DNA from: Nitriliruptorales bacterium
GTDB taxonomy: Bacteria > Actinomycetota > Nitriliruptoria > Euzebyales > Egibacteraceae
Reading direction: 5' to 3'
DNA length: 25,759 bases
Assembly (NCBI GenBank): GCA_007126835.1
Contig: SLAO01000125.1
Span: 1-25,759 of the forward strand
This document shows positions 15,019 through 21,891 of this stretch, piece after piece (the first letter of the stretch is position 1; every line of letters begins with the position of its first letter). A model generated the notes under the pieces. It did no database searches. It saw nothing but the letters and a program-made list of their open reading frames with translations, and was not told where the DNA came from. Made by a program: the position numbers and the translations under genes.

Positions 15019-17937
15019 TCACCGGACAGCGTCGCGCAGCAACTCGACGGGGTGACGCGCAGGCCGCCCTGTCCCGTGGGCGATCTGCTGTCGGCACGAC
15101 ACGCCGCTGGCGGCGATGGCCACCCCGGGGGCGGCCGCGTCCACGGCGGGGAACAGCCGCTGGGCGCCGATCTGCAGCGACAGATCGTAGTGCTCACGCT
15201 CGAAGCCGAACGAGCCCGCCATCCCGCAGCAGCCCGCGTCGAGCACCTCGACGTCGACGCCCAGGCTCTCGAGCAGCCGCTGCGTGGCGGCGGTGCCCAC
15301 CAGCGCCTTCTGGTGGCAGTGGCCGTGGTAGACCACGCCCGAGGGTCCGCGGCCGGCATTGACGCGCAGCGACCCGTCGGCGAGGGCCTCGGCCAGCAGG
15401 TCGTCGACCAGGCGCGCCCCACCAGCGACCGCCTCGACGCCGTCGTGGCCGGCCAGGAGCGCGGGATGCTCTTCGGACAGCGTCAGCAAGCACGACGGCT
15501 CGCACCCGGTGATCGGCACCCCGCGGCGGGCTTCGGCCGACAAGGTGTCGACCAGCGTCCGCGCCCGGGCTGTGGCCTTGTTCAGGAGACCCTTGGAGAT
15601 CTGGGGCCGCCCGCAGCACACCCCGGACTCGAGCCGCACCCGCCAGCCGGCCCGCTCCAGCAGCTCGATGGCCGCTCGGCCGATGTCGGGTTCGGTGTAG
15701 CTCGTGAACGAGTCGGCGAGGAAGACGACCTCGCCGCGCGGGAAGGGCCCCGCGGGCGCCGGGCGGCGGTTGAACCAGCGCGGCAGCGTCTCCCGGCGAA
15801 AGGCCGGCAGCGGGCGCGCGCGGTGGATGCCGAACACCCGCTCGGCCAGCGCCCGCGCGCCGGGGGTCCGCGCCGCGAGGTTCGACACCGGCGCGGTCTG
15901 AGCGCCCAGCCGGTAGAACGTCCGCACTCCCCCGAACAGCTTCGCCCGCATCGGCACACCGTGACGCTCGTAGTACTGGGCTAAGAACTCGCTCTTCAGC
16001 GTGGCCATGTCCACCGACAGAGGGCACTCGCTCTTGCAGGCCTTGCACTCGAGGCACAGGTCGAGGACCTCGTACAGGCGCTGGTCACCCATCGCCGCTG
16101 CGGGGTCGGGTTGGGACAGGGCGCCGACGAGCGCGTTCGCGCGCCCGCGAGTCGAGTGGGCCTCGTCGCGCGTGGCCATGTACGACGGGCACATCGCCCC
16201 CCCGGAGATGGGCCCCTTGCGACAGGCGCCGATCCGCATGCAGCGGTTGGCCGCGCCCCGCATCCCGTCGGCCTCGCCGAAGCTGAAGTGGGTGGGCAGC
16301 GGCGCCCCGGCAGGCATGGCCGGCTCCCGCAGGTTCGCGGTCATGGGGCCCGCATCGACGACGTTTCCCGGGTTCAAGATCCCGTGGGGGTCGAAGACCT
16401 GCTTCAGCTCACGCATCAGCTCGTACAGGTCGTCGCCGTAGTTCACGCGGTTGAACTCGCTGCGGGCACGCCCGTCACCGTGCTCGCTGCTGTTGACCCC
16501 GCCGTAGGACGCGACGAGGTCCCGAACCTCCCCGGCCACCGCACGCATGCGCTCGACTTCTCCCGGCACGCCGAGGTCCATGAACGGGCGGATGTGCAAG
16601 CATCCGGCCGACGCGTGGCCGTAGAAGCCGGCCCGCAGACCGTGACGGTCGAGCACGGCGGCGAAGTCGGTGGCGTACTCGGCGAGCACGGCGGGGTCTA
16701 CGGCGGTGTCCTCGACGAACGCTAGGGAGCGCTCGTTGCCGCGGCCGGCGTTCATCAGCACGCCCAGCCCGGCTTTGCGCAGGCGGCGCACGCCCCCCTT
16801 CTCCGCCGGGGTCGTCGCGCGCACGACCGCGTAGCCGTGGCCTTCGGCGTTCCACGCGCGTTCTAGCGCGTCCAAGGACGCCGCTCCCTGGCTGACCTCG
16901 TCACAGTAGAACTCGACGAACAGCACCGCGCCGGGGTCGCCCTCGAGCAGGTCGGTCGCGCTGGCGTGCTCGGGGGAACTGCGCGCGAGGTCGAGGATGG
17001 TCTTGTCCACCAGCTCCACGCCGCTGGCCCCGCAGGCCATCGCCGCGTTGGTGGCGTCGATCGCCGCAGAGGTCGACGCGAAGTGGCCGACGGCGATGAC
17101 CTCGTTGGCCGGCTTGTCCACGAGGTCGACGGTGGCCTCGGCGATGACCACGAGGGTGCCCTCGCTGCCGACGACCAGCTTGGCGGGGTCGATCAAACCG
17201 TCGCCGTGCGCCCGGTCCACCAGACGGTCGAGCCGGTAGCCGCCGGCCCTCCGCCAGAACGCCTCGGTGCCGTTGCGCACGATCTCGACCTTGGCGGGGT
17301 CGTCCACCAGGGCAGACAAGTGGCGCCAGATCGCTGCCTCGCGACCCTGCCCGTGCGCGGCTACTGCCGCCGCGTCGGGCGGTTGCGGGTCGAGCCGGGC
17401 ACGGCGCCCGTCGGCGAGCACGACGTCGAGGGCCTGGACATGGTCGATGGTCATGCCGTAGACCGCAGACCGGCTACCACAGGAGTTGTTGCCGATCATA
17501 CCGCCGAGGGTCGCCCGGTTCGACGTGGACGTGTCGGGTCCGAACCACAGCCCATGGGGCGCAGCCGCAGCGTTGAGGGCATCCTGCACAAGCCCTGGTT
17601 GGACCCGGGCGGTGCGGCTGTCAGGGTCCAGCGCGACCAGCGCGTCCATGTGCCGGGAGCAGTCGAGCACGACCGCCTCGCCGATGGTCTGCCCGCAGTG
17701 GCTGGTGCCCGCCCCGCGCGGTAGCACCGGCGCGCCGTGCCGGCTTGCGATCTCGACCGCCGCGACGAGGTCGCCGGCGTGGCGAGGGAACACCACCCCC
17801 AGCGGCGCCACGGCGTACATGCTCGCGTCGGTCGAGAAGATCTGTCGCGTCACGCCGTCGAAGCGCACGTCCCCGTCGAGTCCGCGGCGAAGCGCCTCGG
17901 CGAGATCGGGGGCCGGCGCTAGGTCGGGTGTAGTCAT
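15019..17937 (-). CDS. FAD-linked 2-hydroxyacid oxidase fused to Fe-S/CCG domain (glycolate oxidase or D-lactate dehydrogenase type)
   Basis: Single 972-residue chain combining a GlcD-like flavin domain with a GlcF/GlpC-like electron-transfer domain. It probably oxidises a D-2-hydroxyacid (glycolate, D-lactate or D-2-hydroxyglutarate) and passes electrons to the respiratory chain. ATG 17937 is chosen because similarity begins there; its Shine-Dalgarno is weak. FAD-binding residues about 45-185 include PRGAGTSHCGQ (73-83) and TLGGMIGNNSCG (143-154). The FAD oxidase C-terminal domain (about 285-527) ends in LKQVFDPHGILNPGN, with HIR and HGDG in the active-site region. The first cluster region has Cys566, Cys572 and Cys583; the second is a full C-x2-C-x2-C-x3-C-P (628-639). 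Two CCG modules lie at 774-776 and 903-905. It is divergent from the serine-glyoxylate aminotransferase, which favours glycolate. Confidence 0.93.
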   Translation of the reverse strand: MTTPDLAPAPDLAEALRRGLDGDVRFDGVTRQIFSTDASMYAVAPLGVVFPRHAGDLVAAVEIASRHGAPVLPRGAGTSHCGQTIGEAVVLDCSRHMDALVALDPDSRTARVQPGLVQDALNAAAAPHGLWFGPDTSTSNRATLGGMIGNNSCGSRSAVYGMTIDHVQALDVVLADGRRARLDPQPPDAAAVAAHGQGREAAIWRHLSALVDDPAKVEIVRNGTEAFWRRAGGYRLDRLVDRAHGDGLIDPAKLVVGSEGTLVVIAEATVDLVDKPANEVIAVGHFASTSAAIDATNAAMACGASGVELVDKTILDLARSSPEHASATDLLEGDPGAVLFVEFYCDEVSQGAASLDALERAWNAEGHGYAVVRATTPAEKGGVRRLRKAGLGVLMNAGRGNERSLAFVEDTAVDPAVLAEYATDFAAVLDRHGLRAGFYGHASAGCLHIRPFMDLGVPGEVERMRAVAGEVRDLVASYGGVNSSEHGDGRARSEFNRVNYGDDLYELMRELKQVFDPHGILNPGNVVDAGPMTANLREPAMPAGAPLPTHFSFGEADGMRGAANRCMRIGACRKGPISGGAMCPSYMATRDEAHSTRGRANALVGALSQPDPAAAMGDQRLYEVLDLCLECKACKSECPLSVDMATLKSEFLAQYYERHGVPMRAKLFGGVRTFYRLGAQTAPVSNLAARTPGARALAERVFGIHRARPLPAFRRETLPRWFNRRPAPAGPFPRGEVVFLADSFTSYTEPDIGRAAIELLERAGWRVRLESGVCCGRPQISKGLLNKATARARTLVDTLSAEARRGVPITGCEPSCLLTLSEEHPALLAGHDGVEAVAGGARLVDDLLAEALADGSLRVNAGRGPSGVVYHGHCHQKALVGTAATQRLLESLGVDVEVLDAGCCGMAGSFGFEREHYDLSLQIGAQRLFPAVDAAAPGVAIAASGVSCRQQIAHGTGRPARHPVELLRDAVR

Positions 17938-18009
17938 CGCGGGCAACTCGCGGCTCGGTGGTCTGACGGCGGTCGCCGACCACCGCGGGAACCGAAGTCT
18001 TGCACAGGC

Positions 18010-18022
18010 CCTTCGGCGAAGG
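18010..18022. promoter_or_regulatory. Palindrome in the divergent oxidase/aminotransferase region
   Basis: CCTTCG-G-CGAAGG is a perfect 6-bp-arm inverted repeat, 73 bp before the oxidase start and 54 bp upstream of the aminotransferase -35. It could be an operator for both genes, or a hairpin in the oxidase leader. Confidence 0.35.
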
Positions 18023-18075
18023 AAGCATCCCACGGACCCGCCCGGCCCGTGTCCCGCGCCCCGAAAGGGATGTCC

Positions 18076-18105
18076 TTGACATGCCCACCGCCTCGTCGAT
18101 AGCGT
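18076..18105 (+). promoter_or_regulatory. Promoter for the serine-glyoxylate aminotransferase gene
   Basis: A perfect -35 hexamer TTGACA (18076-18081), an 18-bp spacer and TAGCGT (18100-18105). Transcription would start near 18112, leaving a leader of about 87 nt before GTG 18199. It is the best promoter match in the window. Confidence 0.6.
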
Positions 18106-18198
18106 CGCTGCGCCGCCGGCCAGCGCTTGTTTGCCTCTGGGAGGCCAGCCTCGGCCAGCGCGTCGTCGGCCATCGTCCCACGGGCCAGAGGAGCGTAC

Positions 18199-19371
18199 GT
18201 GGCATACCGCAGCGGCCGGCACTTCTTGCAGATCCCAGGCCCCACGAACGTCCCCGACCGGGTCCTGCGAGCGATGGACCACCCGACGATCGACCACCGG
18301 GGCCCGCAGTTTCGCACGCTGGCCAGCGGCCTGTTCGCGGATCTACCGACGATCTTCGGCACCGAGCAGCCGGTTGTCGTCTACCCCTCGTCGGGAACCG
18401 GGGCGTGGGAAGCGGCCCTGGTCAACACCCTGTCGCCTGGCGACCGGGTGCTGATGTACGAGACGGGGCACTTCGCGGCGCTGTGGTCGAACATGGCGCG
18501 ACGCCTCGGCCTCGACGTGGAGGTGCTCGACGGCGACTGGCGCTCGGGGGTGGATCCCGCGCGAGTCGAGCAGCACCTCGCCGACGACGACGAACACGCG
18601 GTCCGCGCGGTCGCTGTGGTGCACAACGAGACCTCGACCGGCGTGACGACCGACGTGGCCGAGGTCCGTCGGGCGATCGACCGCGCCGGGCATCCCGCCT
18701 TGCTGCTCGTGGACACGATCTCGTCGTTGGCGTCCATCGACTACCGGCACGACCAGTGGGGCGTGGACGTCACGGTCGGCGGCTCGCAGAAGGGCTTGAT
18801 GCTCCCGCCCGGGCTCGGGTTCAACGCCGTCAGCCAGCGGGCGCGCGCCGCAGCCAGCAAGGCCCGGCTGCCACGCTCGTACTGGGACTGGCAGGACATG
18901 CTCGACGCCAACGCCAACGGCGTCTTCCCGTTCACCCCCGCCACGAACCTGCTCTACGGGCTACGCGAGGCGATCGACATGCTCCTCGAGGAAGGCCTGG
19001 ACCAGGTGTTCGCTCGCCATCAACGCCACGCGGCGGCCACCCGAGCGGCCGTGGACGCCTGGGGCCTCGAGACCCAGTGTCGGGTTCCTTCCGAGCACAG
19101 TGGCACGCTCACCGGCGTGCAGGTCGGGGAAGCCCACGACGCCGACGCGGTGCGAGCGGTCGCACTCGAGCGCTTCGACCTGTCGCTCGGGGCGGGGCTG
19201 GGTCGGCTCGCCGGGAAGATGTTCCGCATCGGCCACCTCGGCGACCTGGGCGACCTCACCCTGCTGGGCGCGATCGGCGGAGTGGAGATGAGCCTGGAGC
19301 AGGCTGGCGTGACGCCGTCCGCCAGCGGGTTGACGGCCGCCAGCAAACACCTGGCCAGCAACCAATCCTGA
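18199..19371 (+). CDS. Serine-glyoxylate aminotransferase (class V, PLP)
   Basis: Transfers an amino group from serine (or alanine) to glyoxylate, giving glycine and hydroxypyruvate (or pyruvate). GTG 18199 is set by GAGGAG 6 nt upstream; the 390-residue product has the family length. The N-terminal GRHFLQIPGPTNVP is the signature of this family. PLP-binding residues are Asp172 in VDTISS and the Schiff-base Lys198 in VGGSQKGLMLPPGL. Arg343 in FRIGHLGDLG is the usual substrate-carboxylate ligand. It may be a general alanine/serine-glyoxylate enzyme as in one-carbon and glycolate metabolism. It is divergent from a glycolate-oxidase-like gene across 261 bp containing a strong promoter and a palindrome, so the product of one enzyme may feed the other. 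Confidence 0.94.
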   Translation: MAYRSGRHFLQIPGPTNVPDRVLRAMDHPTIDHRGPQFRTLASGLFADLPTIFGTEQPVVVYPSSGTGAWEAALVNTLSPGDRVLMYETGHFAALWSNMARRLGLDVEVLDGDWRSGVDPARVEQHLADDDEHAVRAVAVVHNETSTGVTTDVAEVRRAIDRAGHPALLLVDTISSLASIDYRHDQWGVDVTVGGSQKGLMLPPGLGFNAVSQRARAAASKARLPRSYWDWQDMLDANANGVFPFTPATNLLYGLREAIDMLLEEGLDQVFARHQRHAAATRAAVDAWGLETQCRVPSEHSGTLTGVQVGEAHDADAVRAVALERFDLSLGAGLGRLAGKMFRIGHLGDLGDLTLLGAIGGVEMSLEQAGVTPSASGLTAASKHLASNQS

Positions 19372-19383
19372 CGGCACCCTCCA

Positions 19384-19403
19384 GGCGCTCGGGGGTCAGC
19401 GCC
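19384..19403 (+). terminator. Hairpin after the aminotransferase gene
   Basis: GGCGCT (19384-19389) and AGCGCC (19398-19403) form a 6-bp stem with an 8-nt loop, 13 nt after the stop, between convergent genes. There is no clear T run. Confidence 0.35.
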
Positions 19404-19416
19404 GGGCGTTGTCTCC

Positions 19417-20931
19417 TCACGCCGCCAGCAGGCGCTGGGCGACGTGCAGCCAGCGCTGCGCCCTGGCTTTGGCCCGCGCGTCGGGATCCTGGGTGGACAA
19501 GGCGCCGATCTCGGCGGCCGCAGTCGCCGCGACGCGTGCGGCGAACGTCGCACCCTCCTCGCCGGGTTCCGGCCGGTCGGGAACCACCACGTCGACGATC
19601 CCGAGCCGCCGCAGGTCGGTCGAGGCGATGGCCTGAGCGCTGGCGAGCTCGGGCGCCTTGTCGGTCGTGCGGTGGAGGATCTCCGACGCGCCCTCTGGTG
19701 CGATCGGTGCCAACCAGGCGTGTTCGCAGGCGACGACACGGTCGGCGGGTAGGAACGCCACCGCGCCGCCCCCGGTGCCCTCGCCGAACAGCAGCGACAA
19801 CGTGGGCGCGCGCAGCGCCGACAGCTCAGCGAGGCAGCGAGCGACCTCGGCGGCCAGGCCCTCCTCCTCGGACTGGGCGCTGATCGCAGCGCCAGCGGTG
19901 TCGATGATGGTGACCAGGGGCAGGCCGAGCTCGTCAGCCAGGGACATCGCCCGGCGGGCGGTGCGAAAACCGGCAGCGGTCAGGCTCGCGCCGCGCTGCC
20001 CCGGAGGCCGGTCAGCGGCCACGACCACCGACGGGATGCCCTGCACGCGCGCCAGCGCGGCGAAGCACCCGTCGTCGCGTCCACCGACGCCATCCCCCGA
20101 CAGTCGCGTGACCTGGGATGCGCAGGCAGCCACGAGCTCACGGACCCCTGGCCGGTCGGTGCGCCGGGACCGCTCGACCGCTTCCCACGGGTCGACCGCC
20201 GCATCGTCGGGAAGCTGCAGCACCGGCACCTCGGGCGGATGGGGTGCCGGCGGGGCGAGCACATCCAAGGCCGTGGCGAGCACGCGCCGGATGCCGTCGG
20301 GCGCGACGACCGCGTCGATGATCCCGTGGGCATGCAGGTTCTCGGCGGTTTGCACACCCTCGGGCATGGCCTGCCCGGTCATCGCTGCGATCACGCGAGG
20401 GCCGGTCAGCCCGATCAGCGCCCCGGGCTCGGCGAACGTCAGGTGCCCGAGCGACCCCCAGGACGCGAGCACGCCACCGGTGGTGGGATGGCGCAGGTAC
20501 ACCAGGTACGGCAACCGAGCGTCCCGCAGCCGGCGCACCGCAGCGCTGACCGCGGCCATCTGCACGAACGCCGGCGTGCCCTCCTGCATCCGCGTGCCGC
20601 CCGAGGCGGGCAGACCGACGACGGGCAGCCGCTCGGCGATCGCCCGGTCGAAGGCGCGGCAGATGCGCTCCCCCGCGGCGATGCCCATCGTGCCGGCGAG
20701 GAAGTCGAAGTCGCTGGCGATGATCGCGCAGGCGTGCCCGTCGACCCTTGCCCGGCCTGTCCACACCGCCTCGTCGCCGGGGGCGGTGGCGCGGGCGTCG
20801 GCAAGGCGCTCCACGTAGGGTTTGCGGTCCACGAAGCCCAGCGGGTCGCCGCTGACGATCTCGGAACCCCAGGCTTCCAGCGAGCCCTCGTCGGCCAGTG
20901 CATGCACCAGGGCAGGGGGCGCAGGCGCCAT
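19417..20931 (-). CDS. Acyl-CoA carboxyltransferase, fused beta and alpha parts (AccD-AccA type)
   Basis: Predicted cytosolic carboxyltransferase of 504 residues that moves CO2 from carboxybiotin to acetyl-CoA or another acyl-CoA. Residues about 25-225 are the beta half, with the oxyanion-hole motif PASGGTRMQEG and PTTGGVLASWGSLGH. Residues about 260-500 are the alpha half, with GQRGASLTAAGFRTARRAM, TIIDTAGAAIS and FGEGTGGGAVAF. ATG 20931 follows AAGGAG at 6-8 nt. The chain lacks the N-terminal four-Cys zinc finger of E. coli AccD. Its layout matches the less studied actinobacterial fused AccD-like proteins rather than the standard propionyl-CoA carboxylase beta subunit. No biotin carboxylase or biotin carrier gene is in the window, so its partner must be elsewhere. 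Confidence 0.92.
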   Translation of the reverse strand: MAPAPPALVHALADEGSLEAWGSEIVSGDPLGFVDRKPYVERLADARATAPGDEAVWTGRARVDGHACAIIASDFDFLAGTMGIAAGERICRAFDRAIAERLPVVGLPASGGTRMQEGTPAFVQMAAVSAAVRRLRDARLPYLVYLRHPTTGGVLASWGSLGHLTFAEPGALIGLTGPRVIAAMTGQAMPEGVQTAENLHAHGIIDAVVAPDGIRRVLATALDVLAPPAPHPPEVPVLQLPDDAAVDPWEAVERSRRTDRPGVRELVAACASQVTRLSGDGVGGRDDGCFAALARVQGIPSVVVAADRPPGQRGASLTAAGFRTARRAMSLADELGLPLVTIIDTAGAAISAQSEEEGLAAEVARCLAELSALRAPTLSLLFGEGTGGGAVAFLPADRVVACEHAWLAPIAPEGASEILHRTTDKAPELASAQAIASTDLRRLGIVDVVVPDRPEPGEEGATFAARVAATAAAEIGALSTQDPDARAKARAQRWLHVAQRLLAA

Positions 20932-21095
20932 CGCGGGCTCCTTTTCGTCGGGGCGGGTGTGGCCCCGTGCCCCGGACCCTACCGAACCCCCGCCGTCGCC
21001 GACGTCCCCCTCGCAGCACGCCCCCGGGCACCGGCCACCGACGAGGTCAGACGACAGGGGTGTGCTTGGTCGCAGATGTGCGCCATGATGCAGCC

Positions 21096-21878
21096 ATGCG
21101 ACCGCTGGTGAGCCCCGCCTGGCTTTCTGACCATCGCGAGACCGTGACCGTGGTTGATTGCCAGTACGTGCTTGGTGATCCGACCGGAGGACACCGGCGT
21201 TACCTGGCTGCCCACATTCCCGGGGCCACGTTCATGAGCGTCGAGCGGGACCTCTCCGGCAGCGCCGGCGGTGGTCGCAACCCGCTGCCCACCGTTGACG
21301 AGTTCGTCGAGGCCGCCAGGCGGGCCGGCATCCGCGACGACACCCCCGTGGTCGCGTACGACCAGTCGATGGTCGGCGGCGCGGCGCGACTGTGGTGGCT
21401 GCTGCGACACATCGGGAAGGACGACGCGGCGGTGCTCGACGGTGGCCTACACGCGTGGCGGACACCCTTGGCCAGTGGCGAGGAGACCGCAGTGCCGGGC
21501 GACGTGACGGCGCGCCCGCGCACCGGCGACCTCGTCGACGCCGACGACGTGGCCGCACGGCTCGACGACCCCGGCCGCATCCTCATCGACACGCGGGCCC
21601 CCGCGCGTTTCCGTGGCGACGAGGAACCCCTCGACCCGGTTGCCGGGCACATCCCCGGCGCGCGCAACGTGCCCAACGACGCCGAGGTGCCCGCGACGCT
21701 AGTGGAAAACGACGCAGAGGTCGTGGCCTACTGCGGCTCCGGGGTGAGCGCCTGCGTGGCCATCGTGCGCCTCGCCGACGCGGGGCGCGAGGATGTCAAG
21801 CTCTACGCCGGGTCGTGGAGCGAGTGGTCCGCCCTGGACCTGCCCGTCGCGACCGGCGAGGAGCCCGAGGCGGGCTGA
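21096..21878 (+). CDS. Two-domain sulfurtransferase (rhodanese/3-mercaptopyruvate type)
   Basis: Transfers sulfane sulfur from thiosulfate or 3-mercaptopyruvate to cyanide, thiols or another acceptor. The 260-residue chain has two rhodanese domains. The N-terminal one (about 1-125) has DQS where a catalytic Cys would be and is structural. The C-terminal one (about 145-255) has the catalytic loop Cys213 in YCGSGVSAC, closer to the CGSGV(T/S) of mercaptopyruvate sulfurtransferases than to the CRKGVT of thiosulfate enzymes. The late motif GSWSEW (239-244) is also typical. The start is ATG 21096; there is no Shine-Dalgarno, and CATGAT ends 7 bp before it, so the mRNA may be leaderless. It ends 13 bp from the convergent Kelch-like gene. 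Confidence 0.93.
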   Translation: MRPLVSPAWLSDHRETVTVVDCQYVLGDPTGGHRRYLAAHIPGATFMSVERDLSGSAGGGRNPLPTVDEFVEAARRAGIRDDTPVVAYDQSMVGGAARLWWLLRHIGKDDAAVLDGGLHAWRTPLASGEETAVPGDVTARPRTGDLVDADDVAARLDDPGRILIDTRAPARFRGDEEPLDPVAGHIPGARNVPNDAEVPATLVENDAEVVAYCGSGVSACVAIVRLADAGREDVKLYAGSWSEWSALDLPVATGEEPEAG

Positions 21879-21891
21879 TCACCGCCGACAG

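Noticed and set aside
11130..18297. Haloacetate degradation pathway (dehalogenase to glycolate to glycine)
   Set aside because: The HAD protein lacks residues needed for dehalogenation in my alignment, and the genes are in separate units 4 kb or more apart.
18000..19883. 627-codon plus-strand open frame
   Set aside because: It is in another frame over the aminotransferase gene, which has all its catalytic motifs and a better start.
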